The position numbers and the translations under genes were made by a program. From an uncultured Rhodospirillales bacterium (GTDB taxonomy: Bacteria > Pseudomonadota > Alphaproteobacteria > ATCC43930 > CGMCC-115725): a stretch of 64,000 nucleotides of DNA. Below the pieces are notes generated by a model. The model was not told where the DNA came from. It saw only the letters and a program-made list of their open reading frames with translations, and did not search any database. Every line of letters begins with the position of its first letter. Position 1 is the first letter of the stretch. This document shows positions 47,435 to 57,897 of this stretch, piece by piece. The DNA is taken from NCBI GenBank assembly GCA_903828515.1, contig CAIKMD010000007.1:186001-250000 (forward strand), given 5' to 3'.

Positions 47435-48756
47435 CCAGCCTCGTGCGTCAGCTCGGCCGTCGTTCCGTCACGCGCCGCGCGTTGATTCGTAATACGAGCC
47501 GTCTTGCCGGCGCGGCCGCGACCGTCGCCGCGGTACGCGGACTTTTCCCGGCGGGCGCCATGGCGGCCGATGCCGGGCTTGAAACGACCAAGGCCTTGCT
47601 GGGCTACATCGCGTTGACCGACGCATCGCCGCTCATCATCGCCAAGGAAAAGGGCCTGTTCGACAAATACGGCATGAAGGATGTCGACGTTCAGAAACAG
47701 GCGAGCTGGGGCACCACGCGCGACAATATCGAACTCGGATCGTCGTCGGGCGGCATCGATGGCGCGCATATCCTGTCGCCGTTCCCCTATCTCATCTCGA
47801 CCGGCAAGGTGACGAAGAACAACGTCAAGGTGCCGATGTACATTCTCGCCCGTCTCAACACCAACGGGCAGGCGATTTCGGTGGCGTCGTCCTACCTGCC
47901 CCTTGGCGTCAAGCTCGACTCGAAGGTGCTGAAGGCGCCGTTCGCCAAGATGAAGGCGGCGGGCCAGGCGGCCAAGGTCGCGATGACCTTTCCCGGCGGC
48001 ACTCACGATGTATGGCTTCGCTACTGGCTTGCCGCCGGCGGTATCGATCCCGACAAAGACGTCGAGACGATCGTCGTGCCGCCACCGCAGATGGTTGCCA
48101 ACATGAAAGTCGGCACCATGGAAGCCTTTTGCGTCGGCGAGCCGTGGAACAGCCAGCTCGTCCATCAGTCGGCCGGGTTCACGGCGCTGGTCACCGGCGA
48201 ACTATGGAAAGATCATCCCGAGAAATCCTTCAGCATGCGCGCCGACTACGTCGACAAGAACCCCAAGGCGACGGCGGCGTTGCTCGCCGCCGTGCTGGAG
48301 GCGCAGCAATGGTGCGATGCCGACGCCAACAAGGAGGAAATGTGCTCGATCGTCGGCAAGCGCGCCTGGTTCAACGTGCCACCCGAAGACATCGTTGACC
48401 GCGCCAAGGGCGACATCGATTACGGCGACGGCCGCAAGGTCGCAAAGAGCCCGCTCCTCATGAAGTTCTGGCGCGATTTCGCCAGCTATCCGTTCAAGAG
48501 CCACGAGCAATGGTTCCTTACCGAAGACATTCGCTGGGGCTATTACACGCCGAGCGAAATCGACACCAAGAAGCTCGTCGATCAGGTCAATCGCGAGGAT
48601 CTCTGGCGCGCGGCGGCAAAAACCATCGGCGCGAAACCGGCGGACATTCCGGCTTCGACCTCGCGCGGAAAGGAAACCTTCTTCGACGGCAAGGTCTTCG
48701 ATCCGGCGGCGCCCGAGGCTTATCTGAAATCGCTCGACATCAAACGGGTTGCCTGA
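47431..48756 (+). CDS. nrtA: Nitrate ABC transporter substrate-binding protein
   Basis: 441 aa from ATG 47431 (AGGAG at 47420-47424). Tat-like export signal: RRSVTRRALIRN, a hydrophobic stretch, and AMAAD cleavage region. Same fold as NasS (LLGYIALTDASPLIIAKEKGLF; MTFPGGTHDVWLRYWLAAGG; FCVGEPWNSQ). It binds nitrate in the periplasm for an NrtB/NrtC(D) importer. The permease gene downstream is broken and no ATPase gene is present, so this protein may lack a functional partner. Confidence 0.93.
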   Translation: MTSLVRQLGRRSVTRRALIRNTSRLAGAAATVAAVRGLFPAGAMAADAGLETTKALLGYIALTDASPLIIAKEKGLFDKYGMKDVDVQKQASWGTTRDNIELGSSSGGIDGAHILSPFPYLISTGKVTKNNVKVPMYILARLNTNGQAISVASSYLPLGVKLDSKVLKAPFAKMKAAGQAAKVAMTFPGGTHDVWLRYWLAAGGIDPDKDVETIVVPPPQMVANMKVGTMEAFCVGEPWNSQLVHQSAGFTALVTGELWKDHPEKSFSMRADYVDKNPKATAALLAAVLEAQQWCDADANKEEMCSIVGKRAWFNVPPEDIVDRAKGDIDYGDGRKVAKSPLLMKFWRDFASYPFKSHEQWFLTEDIRWGYYTPSEIDTKKLVDQVNREDLWRAAAKTIGAKPADIPASTSRGKETFFDGKVFDPAAPEAYLKSLDIKRVA

Positions 48757-48786
48757 CGTGGCCTCGGTCGAAAAGGTAACGAACCG

Positions 48787-49479
48787 ATGACCGACAAGGA
48801 AATGGCACTCCGCGTCGTCTCGACGCGGCTGGGGCGGCGGCAGTTCGTGCTGCCGCCCGGCCTTCTCAAACTGGGGCGCGATCTGGCGGCGCGGCTCCTT
48901 CCGCCGCTCGTGACGTTGGTGCTCCTCGTCCTCGTCTGGCATCTGGCGACGCTGGGTCCTAAATCGCATCTGCCGGGACCGCTTCAGGTTCTCCACGGCA
49001 GTTGGGAGCTGATCACCAACCCGTTCTACGATCACGGCGGGCTCGACAAGGGCCTGTTCTGGCATATCTCGGCCAGTCTGCAACGCGTCGCGGTCGGTTA
49101 CACGCTCGCCGCGATCGTCGGCATCGCGCTCGGCATCCTGGTCGGACAAAGCGTCTGGGCGATGCGCGGCCTCGATCCGATCTTCCAGGTCCTGCGCACG
49201 GTACCGCCGCTCGCCTGGTTGCCCTTGTCGCTCGCGGCGTTTCGCGACAGCCGGCCATCGGCCTTGTTCGTCATCTTCATCACCGCGATCTGGCCGATCA
49301 TCATCAATACCGCAGTAGGATGCCGCAACATCCCGGCGGATTATCGCAACGTCGCGCGCATCCTGCGGCTCAGCCCGCTCGAATATTTCCTCAAGATCAT
49401 GATGCCGGCCTGCGTGCCCTACATCTTCACCGGCCTGCGCATCGGCGTCGGACTGGCGTGGCTTGCCATCGTCGCCGCC
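48787..49479 (+). pseudogene. nrtB: Nitrate transporter permease, 5' fragment joined to nasA
   Basis: The first ~231 codons read as NrtB: HLPGPLQVLHGSWEL, SLQRVAVGYTLAAIVGIALG, the EAA-type loop YRNVARILRLSPLEYFLKIMMPA and GLRIGVGLAWLAIVAA. The family would go on with roughly 40-60 more residues including the last membrane segment. Instead the frame passes without a stop into nitrate reductase sequence at about 49474-49482. The last TM, nrtC/nrtD and the start of nasA are absent. Either a real deletion-fusion or an assembly join. Confidence 0.85.
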
Positions 49480-51850
49480 GCGTTCTATACCTCGGGTCAA
49501 CTCCTGACCGAGGACTATTACGCCGCCAACAAGCTGATCAAGGGATTCATCGGGTCGGCCAATATCGATACCAATTCGCGCCTGTGCATGGCGTCGTCGG
49601 TGGCGGGGCATCGGCGCGGCTTCGGATCGGACACCGTGCCGGGTTCCTACGAAGATCTCGAATTGGCTGATCTGGTGGTGCTGATCGGATCGAACATGGC
49701 GTGGTGCCACCCGGTTCTCTATCAGCGGATCGAGGCCGCGCGCCTCCGGCGCGGCACCCGCATCGTGGTGATCGATCCGCGCCGCACCGCGAGTTGTGCG
49801 ACCGCCGATCTTCATCTCGCCGTGCGCCCCGGCAGCGACGTGACGCTGTTCAACGGGCTGCTGGTCGAACTCGATCGCCGCGGCCTGATCGATCGTGCCG
49901 ATGCGACCGCACGCGCCCGACGGACTCGACGAGGCGCTAGCCGCCGCACGTTCTTCCGCCGGCGATATCGCGACCGTCGCGCGGGCCTGCAATCTGCCCG
50001 AAGCCGAGATCGCCGAATTCTACGATCTCTTCGCCGCGTATCCGCGCGTCGTCACCGCCTATTCGCAAGGCGTCAACCAATCGAGCAGCGGGACCGACAA
50101 GGTCAACGCGATCATCAATGTTCACCTTGCCACCGGCCGGATCGGCCGGCCCGGCATGGGGCCGTTTTCGCTTACCGGCCAGCCGAACGCGATGGGCGGG
50201 CGCGAGGTCGGCGCGCTCGCCAATCAGCTTGCGGCGCATATGGATTACGACGACCCGGCCGCTGTCGATCGCGTGCAACGGTTCTGGCACGCACCGACCA
50301 TCGCTCAAGGACCCGGCCCCAAAGCCGTCGAAATGTTCGAGCGCGTGGCGCGCGGCGAAATCCGCGTCTTGTGGATCATGGCGACCAATCCGGCGGTCAG
50401 CCTGCCGGAATCCGATGTGGTCCGCCGGGCGCTCGACACCTGTCCGCTGGTCATCGTGTCGGACGCGATGCGGTGGAGCGACACCGTGGAGCGTTCCTAT
50501 ATCCGCCTGCCGGCGCTGGCCTGGGGCGAAAAGGACGGCACGGTCACCAATTCCGAACGCCGTATCAGCCGGCAGCGCGCTTTTCTCTCGCCGCCCGGCG
50601 AGGCGATGGCGGATTGGTGGATCATCGGCGAAGTGGCCAAGCGCCTTGGCTTCGGCGCGGAATTTTCCTTCACCGGACCGGCCGCGATCTTTCGCGAACA
50701 CGCGGCCCTGTCGGGATTCGAGAATGACGGTAGCCGCGATTTCGACATCTCGGGTCTCGCGGCGACGAGCGACAAGGCTTATGCCGCGTTCGAGCCGACG
50801 CAATGGCCGGTCAACGCGGCGGCTCCGGGCGGAACCGAAAGGCTGTTCGGCGACGATCGCTACTTCACGTCGAACGGTCGCGCGCGCTTCGTCGCGGTGC
50901 GTCCGCGTCGCGACGTCCATCCGACCGATCGCGACTATCCGATCGTTCTGCTGACCGGGCGCGAACGCGATCACTGGCACACGCTCAATCGTTCGGGCAA
51001 ATCGCCGCGCCTGGCGTTGCGCGCGCCCGAACCGCAGATCGCGGTTAATCCGAAGGATGCAAAGCGCCTGGCGCTGCAAGACGGCGGTCTCGGGCGGATC
51101 GAGAGCCGCTGGGGATCGATGGTGGCGCGGGTACGCATCACCGATGATCAATCGCCCGGCACGGCCTTTGCGCCGATGCATTGGAACGATCATTTCGCCA
51201 AATTGGGCCGGGTCAACGCGGTTGCGCACTCGGCCGTCGATCCGCAATCCGGTCAGCCGGATTTCAAGAATATTCCGGTTCGGCTTGCCGCCGTTGCGCG
51301 GGATTGGGAAGCCATCGCCCTGGTCGGCGCCCGGCCGAGCTTCATCGACGCACCCTACTGGGCGCTGGCGGCGGGCGTCGCGCACTGGCGCATCTTCGCC
51401 GCCGGGACCGGTAGCGCAGCGGCCGCGCTCGACCGGCTCGCAAGCTGTTTCCCGACCGGCCAAAGCCTGACCTTCCGCGATCCGGCCGGCGAACGGTTCC
51501 GTCTGGCCATCATTGTCGAAAGCCGGCTTGCCGCGTGGCTCGATGTCGGGCCGGCAACGACACGGTTCGATGCGGATTGGGTCGGAACGCTGTTCGCGAA
51601 AGAAACGCTCGCGCGCGAGGATCGCCGCGCTTTGCTCGCGGGACGGCCGGGACCGCAGCGGCCGGCCGAAGGCGCGATCGTTTGCGTCTGTCATTCGGTC
51701 GGTCGCACGCGTCTGTGCCGTACCATCCGCGAGCAGCGACTTCTGGATGTCGCCGCGATCGGTGCGGCGACCGGGGCGGGCACCGGCTGCGGTTCGTGCA
51801 TCCCCGAGTTGAGAACGCTGCTCGCTGAGACGGCGATGGAGGCGGCATGA
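49480..51850 (+). pseudogene. nasA: Assimilatory nitrate reductase catalytic subunit, N-terminally truncated and frameshifted
   Basis: Begins AFYTSGQLLTEDYYAANKL in frame with nrtB, so roughly the first 100 residues of NasA, including its N-terminal 4Fe-4S Cys motif, are missing. NSRLCMASSVAG retains the Mo-ligand Cys. The frame then shifts by +1 at a CCC run (49916-49918): upstream GLIDRADATARA is in one frame, downstream DGLDEALAAAR in another; removing one C restores it. The remainder is intact through the molydopterin domains and a C-terminal BFD-type 2Fe-2S domain (VCVCHSVGRTRLCR...GCGSC). Its stop overlaps nirA by 4 bp. Confidence 0.88.
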
Positions 51851-53631
51851 CCGAGCCGTCCGACCTCGCCAACCGGCTCCTGAGCGAGGCCGGGCTCGCT
51901 GCCGCGACCGACGAGCAGAAACTCTATCTCAAGGGCTTCCTGAGCGGCGTCGCTGCCAAGACCGGTGCCGTGCCGATGGCGTCGACGGGAGGAATGCCGG
52001 GCGATATTCACCGCGCGGCGCAGGATCGGTTCATCGCGGCGGGCAAGAAACTCGCGCCCGAGGAAGAAGCCAAACGCCAGTCGCATCCGCTCGACATGTG
52101 GGACGAATTGCGCGCCGGCGCCGCCGAGGGACGTTTCCCCAAGGGCAACGATATTTTCCGCCACAAATATTTCGGTCTTTTTTATGTGGCCCCGGCGCAA
52201 AACGCCTTCATGTGCCGGTTGCGGATGCCGAACGGGATTCTTTCCGCGCATCAGATGATGGGCCTGGCCGATCTCACCGATCGATGGGGCGGCGGTTTCA
52301 CCGACATCACGACGCGGGCCAATCTGCAGATCCGCGAGATTCAGCCGCCGGCGATCGTCGAGCTGCTCGAGGGGATTCAGGATCTCGGCCTCTCCTCGCG
52401 CGGATCGGGCGCGGACAATATTCGTAACGTCACGTCGAGCCCGACCGCCGGCATCGACCGCCAGGAGCTGATCGACACGCGGCCGCTCGGTCGCGAGTTG
52501 CATCACTACATTCTCAATCATCGCGAGATGTACGGCCTGCCGCGCAAGTTCAATATCGCGTTCGACGGCGGCGGCCTGACCGCGGTGCTCGAAGACACCA
52601 ACGATATCGGCTTCGCCGCTGTCGCGGTCCCGGCGGGCACGACTGTCCCCGAAGGGATTTATTTCCGCATGCTGCTCGGCGGGATCAGCGGGCATGGCGA
52701 TTTCGCGCGCGACACAGGCATCGTGCTGAAGCCCGAGGAATGTCTGGGCGCGGCCGTCGCGGTCTTGCGCGTCTTCATCGCCGAAGGCGATCGCACCGAC
52801 CGCAAGCGCGCGCGGCTCAAATATGTGCTCGATGCCTGGGGGCATGAAAAATTTCTCGCGGCGGTCGAGACCGAGCGCGGCGTGCCCTTCACGCGCCTGC
52901 CGCTCGATGCCTGCGTGCCGCGCGGGAAGCAGGAAAAGCACGGCCATATCGGCGTTCATCCCCAGCGCCAGCCGGGATTGTCCTATCTGGGCGTCGCGGT
53001 GCCGGTGGGGCGGCTCTCGACCGCACAGATGCGCGGCCTCGCCGATATCGCCACGCGGTATGGCAGCGGCACGATCCGCCTGACCGTGTGGCAGAACCTG
53101 ATCCTCTCGGACATTCCCGATGACAAAGTCGATGCCGCGCAAGCGGCGATTGCCGCGCTGGGCCTGAGCATTTCAGCGAGCGCCATTCGCGGCGCGCTGG
53201 TCGCCTGCACCGGTAACACCGGCTGCAAATTCGCCGCGACCGATACGAAAGGTCAGGCGATGGTCCTCGCCGATCACCTCGAACGCACCGTCGTGCTCGA
53301 TCAGCCGGTGAACATTCATCTCACCGGCTGTCCCCATTCCTGCGCGCAGCATCGGATCGCCGATATCGGCCTGCTCGGGATCAAGGTCGGCGACGACATG
53401 ATCGAGGGTTACAGCATCTCGGTCGGCGGCGGGGCGGGCGCCGATCAGCGCATCGGTCGCGAGATCATGCCGCAAGTGGCGATGGACGATATGCCGGCGC
53501 GGATCGAGGGCCTGCTTCAGGCCTATCTCGCCCATCGCCGCGAGGCCGAATCCTTCAACGACTTCGCCGCGCGTCATTCGGTCGAAGAATTGCAGGCCTT
53601 CTCCGCGATGGACACAGAGAAGGCGGCTTGA
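51847..53631 (+). CDS. nirA: Ferredoxin-type assimilatory nitrite reductase
   Basis: 594 aa. Sirohaem/4Fe-4S nitrite/sulfite reductase family: two pseudo-repeats, Fe-S/sirohaem ligands CTGNTGC (Cys454, Cys460) and CPHSC (Cys495, Cys499), and the substrate-loop segments TRANLQIREI and NVTSSPTAGID. It reduces nitrite to ammonium with six electrons. A long N-terminal extension (~75 residues) precedes the first domain. It is intact, unlike the neighbouring nitrate genes, and lies 1 bp before a putative electron-donor gene. Sulfite reduction is a less likely alternative given the nas context. Confidence 0.9.
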   Translation: MTEPSDLANRLLSEAGLAAATDEQKLYLKGFLSGVAAKTGAVPMASTGGMPGDIHRAAQDRFIAAGKKLAPEEEAKRQSHPLDMWDELRAGAAEGRFPKGNDIFRHKYFGLFYVAPAQNAFMCRLRMPNGILSAHQMMGLADLTDRWGGGFTDITTRANLQIREIQPPAIVELLEGIQDLGLSSRGSGADNIRNVTSSPTAGIDRQELIDTRPLGRELHHYILNHREMYGLPRKFNIAFDGGGLTAVLEDTNDIGFAAVAVPAGTTVPEGIYFRMLLGGISGHGDFARDTGIVLKPEECLGAAVAVLRVFIAEGDRTDRKRARLKYVLDAWGHEKFLAAVETERGVPFTRLPLDACVPRGKQEKHGHIGVHPQRQPGLSYLGVAVPVGRLSTAQMRGLADIATRYGSGTIRLTVWQNLILSDIPDDKVDAAQAAIAALGLSISASAIRGALVACTGNTGCKFAATDTKGQAMVLADHLERTVVLDQPVNIHLTGCPHSCAQHRIADIGLLGIKVGDDMIEGYSISVGGGAGADQRIGREIMPQVAMDDMPARIEGLLQAYLAHRREAESFNDFAARHSVEELQAFSAMDTEKAA

Positions 53632-53632
53632 G

Positions 53633-55198
53633 ATGAGTCACTACGCGCCGCTCATTCCCGAAACCGCGCCGTTCGATGCGGCGGCGCGCGCTTTTCTCAA
53701 TGGCTGGCTCGCCGCCTATTTCGGCGAAGCCTCCGGTTCGACCGCGAGCGCGTCGTCCGCCGTGGCCGCGCCGGTCGAAGACGAGAATTTTCCCTGGCAT
53801 GACATGACCCTGCCGCTCGACGAGCGGCTGAGCCTGGCCGAGGGACGTTCTTTGCCGCAGCGCCTGATGGCGGCGATGGCGCAACAGGATTGCGGCCAGT
53901 GCGGCTATCTCTGCAAAACCTATGCGGAGGCGATTGCGACCGGCGCCGAGAAGGCGACCAATCGCTGTGTGCCGGGTGGCAAGGAAACCGCGCGGATGGT
54001 GAAGGAATTGCTGGAGCTGGGCGAAACCGCGACGGTTGCTGCCGCGCCCGCCGCTTCGATCGCCGCACCGGCGATAGGCACGCCGAACTTTCCCAGCGCG
54101 ATGGCGCGGCTCGAAGGCGCCATCGCGCTCAATCGCGGCAGTACGGCGAAGGACACGCGTCAGGTTGTTTTCGATCTCGCCGAGACCGGCCTCAAATACG
54201 AAGTCGGCGATGCGCTGGGCGTCAAAGCATTCAATGATCCGGATACGGTGACGGCGATCGTCGAGCGCCTCGGCGCCAAGCTCGACGATGCCGTCGATGG
54301 ACCCGACGGGGTACGACGCGGTCTCTACGACGTGCTGTTGCATGCGTGTGATATCGGGCGGCCGACCGACGAAGCGGTCGAGGTGCTCGCCTCGCGCGCG
54401 GTCAATCTCGAAGAATCGCAGCGCCTGCAGGCGCTCGCCGAAGGCTATCCGGGGGCGGGGCCCGAGGGCGCCGACCTGCTGGAGCTGCTGGAGATATTCC
54501 CGTCGGCGCGTCCGCCGGTGCAGCAACTGATTACGTCGCTGGGCGTGTTGCAGCCGCGACTCTATTCGATCTCGTCGTCGATGAAGGCGGTGAACGAGCA
54601 GGTTCATCTGACCGTCGCCGCCGTGCGCTATCAGTTGCGCGGTCGCGCGCGCAAAGGCGTTGCCTCGACCTTCCTCGCCGAGCGTCTCGACAAAGGTGCG
54701 TCGGTGCCGGTCTTCGTTCAGCCCGCGCACGGGTTCCGTTTGCCCAAGGACGGCAGCGTGCCGATCATCATGATCGGGCCGCGAACCGGTGTGGCGCCCT
54801 TCCGCGCATTCCTGCAGGAGCGCCGCGCGATCGGCGCCAAGGGGCGCAACTGGCTCTTCTTCGGCGACCAGCATCGCGCCAGCGATTTTCTCTACGAAGA
54901 GGAAATGACCGGCTTCAAGCGCGACGGCTTGCTGACCGATCTCGATCTCGCCTTTTCACGCGATCAGGCGGAACGCATCTATGTCCAGCAACGTATGCGC
55001 GAAAAGGCGAAGGAACTCTGGGCGTGGCTCGATGCCGGCGCCTACATCTATGTGTGCGGCAGCATCACGATGGGCAAGGATGTCTATGCCGCGCTGACCG
55101 CCATCATCGCGCGCCAAGGCGGCATGGGCCAAGGCGCGGCGAAAGCCTATATCGCCAAACTCGCACGCGACGAGCGGTATCTGCTGGACGTATATTAG
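53633..55198 (+). CDS. CysJ-like FAD/NAD(P)H reductase with N-terminal Fe-S domain
   Basis: 521 aa. The C-terminal half is a diflavin-reductase-type FAD/NADPH module: RLYSISSS (309-316, FAD), GPRTGVAPFR (382-391) and YVCGSITMGKDV (473-484). It lacks the flavodoxin (FMN) domain of CysJ. Instead, residues ~75-130 carry DCGQCGYLC and a fourth Cys in NRCVPGG (Cys87, 90, 94, 112), a likely 4Fe-4S cluster. It probably passes electrons from NADPH to NirA in place of free ferredoxin. Gene starts 1 bp after nirA. Confidence 0.87.
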   Translation: MSHYAPLIPETAPFDAAARAFLNGWLAAYFGEASGSTASASSAVAAPVEDENFPWHDMTLPLDERLSLAEGRSLPQRLMAAMAQQDCGQCGYLCKTYAEAIATGAEKATNRCVPGGKETARMVKELLELGETATVAAAPAASIAAPAIGTPNFPSAMARLEGAIALNRGSTAKDTRQVVFDLAETGLKYEVGDALGVKAFNDPDTVTAIVERLGAKLDDAVDGPDGVRRGLYDVLLHACDIGRPTDEAVEVLASRAVNLEESQRLQALAEGYPGAGPEGADLLELLEIFPSARPPVQQLITSLGVLQPRLYSISSSMKAVNEQVHLTVAAVRYQLRGRARKGVASTFLAERLDKGASVPVFVQPAHGFRLPKDGSVPIIMIGPRTGVAPFRAFLQERRAIGAKGRNWLFFGDQHRASDFLYEEEMTGFKRDGLLTDLDLAFSRDQAERIYVQQRMREKAKELWAWLDAGAYIYVCGSITMGKDVYAALTAIIARQGGMGQGAAKAYIAKLARDERYLLDVY

Positions 55199-55199
55199 A

Positions 55200-55249
55200 A
55201 GCTATCAGCTATCAGCCGTCAGCTTTTTGAAGGCTGATAGCTGACAGCT
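55200..55249. terminator. Inverted repeat between nas operon and ubiD
   Basis: AGCTATCAGCTATCAGCC (55200-55217) and GGCTGATAGCTGACAGCT (55232-55249) form an 18-bp stem with one mismatch. The right arm reaches into the stop codon of the convergent ubiD. The loop contains TTTTT. Likely a bidirectional terminator; the agctatcagctatcagc word also looks like a dispersed repeat. Confidence 0.65.
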
Positions 55250-56945
55250 ATTTCTTCTTCTTCGCCTTCTTGGCCGGCGGCTCGTCCGTGAGATCGCGCA
55301 CTTCGGTGTTCATCGCCACGTCGCTGCGGCGGCGCTTGGCGATCTGCTTGCCGGTCTCGAAATAGTCGCCGCGCACGGCGGCCTCGGCCATGTCGTCGAA
55401 TTCGTCCGACCATTCGCCGAGCGAATAGCCGAACCAGGGCTGCTCGGGTTTCAGCGGCGGCAGGCCGAGTTCTTCCCAGATTTTCTTGGCCTTCTCCATG
55501 AAGGGCTTTTTCGGCAGCGAGACCGGCGGGAAGTCTTCCTTCAGCGTCGCGTCGATCAGCACTGAGCCGTCCTGGCCGCCGTTGCGATGGCTGCGCGGGC
55601 CGTGACCCTGGTCGCGATGCGGCAGGATGTGGAGATCGATCAGCGGATTGGCGCGATAGGACATTGCCCAGAACAGGGCATTCGCGTCATTGGGGTCGAT
55701 GTCCTCGTTGACCGCGATGATGTATTTGCCGGCGGCGCGATGAAGCGCCGAGGCGCCATAGATTGCGCGCCAGACTTCGGTGTTCGGCATTTTGCGGTCG
55801 ACCACCAGCACCAAAACCTTGCGGAGATTGGTCAGCGGCTCGTGCATCGAGACTTTCTTGATGCCTTTGATGCCGAGCGTGTCGCGCAGATGGGTGAGGA
55901 ACATCGGCTCGAGCGCCACGCGCTTGATCAGGCTCGATTCGGATGGCGTCACCTGGCTGATGATCGAGGTCAGGATCGCATCGCGCCGCCGCGTGATCGC
56001 GGTCACTTCCATGAACGCGTTGTATTCCTGAAGATTGACGTGGCCGTGGCTCTCGCCGAACGGGGCCTCGGGTTCGAGTTCGTCGGTGTGGATGAAGCCC
56101 TCGATCACGATCTCCGCCTCGGCAGGCACATAGAGATCGACGGTCTTTGCCTTGACGACATTGATCGGGCATCCGACCAGTCCGCCCGCGACGGTCAACT
56201 CGTCCATCGTCTCGGGCAGTTTCTGCGCCGAGGTATAGGCGATGCAGGGCGGGCAACCGAGGATCACGGCGGCGGGCAGGCGCTTGCCCTTGGCCTTCAT
56301 TTTTTCCCAATGGGTCATGATGCCCGGCCGCAATTCGAGCGACGGGTTCATGCCCAAACGTAGTGGCGCTTTCACCTGACCGCGATAGATCCCCATGTTC
56401 TGGATGCCGGTGTCGGGATCCTTGGTGATGTATTGCGACAGCGTCGTATAGGGCGAGACGTCCCAGCCTGGCGTCGAGATCGGAATCGGCAGTCCATCCA
56501 AGCCTTGGCCCGGCTTCTTCAACGCCTTGCCGGTGATGACGATTTCCTGGCACGGCGCGTCGGTCACGATTTTCGGCGGGATCGGATTGGCGATCGCGTG
56601 GTTCCAGGTCTCTTCGATCTTGTCGAGATCGCAATCCATGCCGATCGCGTAGATCGGGCGATTGGTTGCGAGCACGCCGACGGCGACGGGGATGTCGTAA
56701 TGCTTGCCCTTGGCGTCGATGACGTTGGTGAAAAGGAAAGCCTTGCGATCTTTCTCGGCGATGCCGCCGCGGAACTGCCAGCGCACCAGCGGGTGCATCT
56801 CGGTGTCCTTGCTGATCTTGCGGTCGACCGTGACCAGCAGCCCCTCTTTCTCGAGGGTGCGCAGGTGGTCGTGGAGATCGGGATAACCGCGTTTCGGGGC
56901 GGCGCTCATGCGCGGCTTGCCCTTCGCCTTGACCGCCATATCCAT
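55248..56945 (-). CDS. UbiD family decarboxylase (paralogue 2)
   Basis: 565 aa; ATG 56945 with GGGAGA upstream (an in-frame ATG 12 codons in is possible). Very similar to the UbiD at 2107-3741 along its length: GYPDLHDHLRTLEKEGLLVT, PINVVKAKTVDLYVPAEAE, EPEAPFGESHGHVNLQEYN, PWFGYSLGEW. It differs by a basic N-terminus and a Lys-rich C-terminal tail (KKAKKKK). prFMN-dependent (de)carboxylase of unknown substrate, not the ubiquinone enzyme by context. It stands alone between the nas locus and argB. Confidence 0.92.
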   Translation of the reverse strand: MDMAVKAKGKPRMSAAPKRGYPDLHDHLRTLEKEGLLVTVDRKISKDTEMHPLVRWQFRGGIAEKDRKAFLFTNVIDAKGKHYDIPVAVGVLATNRPIYAIGMDCDLDKIEETWNHAIANPIPPKIVTDAPCQEIVITGKALKKPGQGLDGLPIPISTPGWDVSPYTTLSQYITKDPDTGIQNMGIYRGQVKAPLRLGMNPSLELRPGIMTHWEKMKAKGKRLPAAVILGCPPCIAYTSAQKLPETMDELTVAGGLVGCPINVVKAKTVDLYVPAEAEIVIEGFIHTDELEPEAPFGESHGHVNLQEYNAFMEVTAITRRRDAILTSIISQVTPSESSLIKRVALEPMFLTHLRDTLGIKGIKKVSMHEPLTNLRKVLVLVVDRKMPNTEVWRAIYGASALHRAAGKYIIAVNEDIDPNDANALFWAMSYRANPLIDLHILPHRDQGHGPRSHRNGGQDGSVLIDATLKEDFPPVSLPKKPFMEKAKKIWEELGLPPLKPEQPWFGYSLGEWSDEFDDMAEAAVRGDYFETGKQIAKRRRSDVAMNTEVRDLTDEPPAKKAKKKK

Positions 56946-56976
56946 CGCGTCTCTCCCTGAAGTCTTCGAGTTTGGT

Positions 56977-57885
56977 TTAGCGCCCGCGGCGGATGAGCGT
57001 CCCGGCGCCTTCGGCGAACAGTTCCAAGAGAATCGCGCGCGGGACCCGCCCGTCGATGATGACCGCCGCTTCGACGCCGCCCCGGATCGCTTCGAGACAG
57101 GTTTCGATCTTGGGGATCATGCCGCCCGAGATCGTGCCATCAGCGATCAGCTCGCGCGCCTTGGCGACACTGAGCTGGTGAATGAGCTTCTTGTTCTTGT
57201 CGAGCACGCCGGCGACGTCGGTCAGCAGCAGGAAGCGCGTGGCCTTCATCGCGGCGGCGACGGCGCCCGCCACCGTGTCGGCATTGATGTTGTAGGTCTC
57301 GCCCTTCTCGCCGACGCCGATCGGCGCGATCACCGGAATGATGTCGGATTTTTCCAAAAGGTCGAGCATCTTGGTATTGATCGCGGTCGGCTCGCCGACG
57401 AAGCCCAAATCGAGGACCTTCTCGATGTTGCTGTCGGTTGGGCGGTGCGATTTGAGCGCGACCTTCTTGGCGCGGACGAGGTCGGCGTCTTTGCCCGACA
57501 GTCCGACCGCGAGCCCGCCGGCCGCGTTGATCGCCGCGACGATTTCCTTGTTGATCGAGCCCGACAGCACCATCTCGACGATCTCGACGGTTTCGCGATC
57601 GGTGACGCGCAAGCCGTCGATGAACGAGCTTTTGATCTTGAGGCGTTCGAGCATCGCGCCGATCTGCGGCCCGCCGCCGTGAACCACGATCGGGTTCATG
57701 CCGACCTGTTTCAGGAGGACGATATCCTCGGCGAATTGCCGCGCGATGGCTTCCTCGCCCATCGCATGGCCGCCGTATTTGACGACGATGGTCTTGCCGG
57801 AATACCGGCGGAAATACGGAAGCGCCGCGCTGAGGGTGGCGGCTTTCGTGGCGGCATCGGTGGGGGATACGGGCTTATCGGCCAT
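56977..57885 (-). CDS. argB: Acetylglutamate kinase
   Basis: 302 aa. Second step of arginine synthesis. [10 protein letters not shown] (phosphate loop), [25 protein letters not shown] and the C-terminal [17 protein letters not shown] are family hallmarks; the N-terminal helix [11 protein letters not shown] is that of the arginine-sensitive hexameric type. Last gene of the rpmH cluster, 12 bp after engB. Confidence 0.95.
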   Translation of the reverse strand: MADKPVSPTDAATKAATLSAALPYFRRYSGKTIVVKYGGHAMGEEAIARQFAEDIVLLKQVGMNPIVVHGGGPQIGAMLERLKIKSSFIDGLRVTDRETVEIVEMVLSGSINKEIVAAINAAGGLAVGLSGKDADLVRAKKVALKSHRPTDSNIEKVLDLGFVGEPTAINTKMLDLLEKSDIIPVIAPIGVGEKGETYNINADTVAGAVAAAMKATRFLLLTDVAGVLDKNKKLIHQLSVAKARELIADGTISGGMIPKIETCLEAIRGGVEAAVIIDGRVPRAILLELFAEGAGTLIRRGR

Positions 57886-57897
57886 GGCGGCCGAAAT

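Noticed and set aside
49480-50727. Continuous 646-codon fusion protein NrtB-NasA as a functional new enzyme
   Set aside because: After ~49918 the frame turns into Arg-rich out-of-frame sequence while NasA continues in another frame, and both halves lack essential parts.
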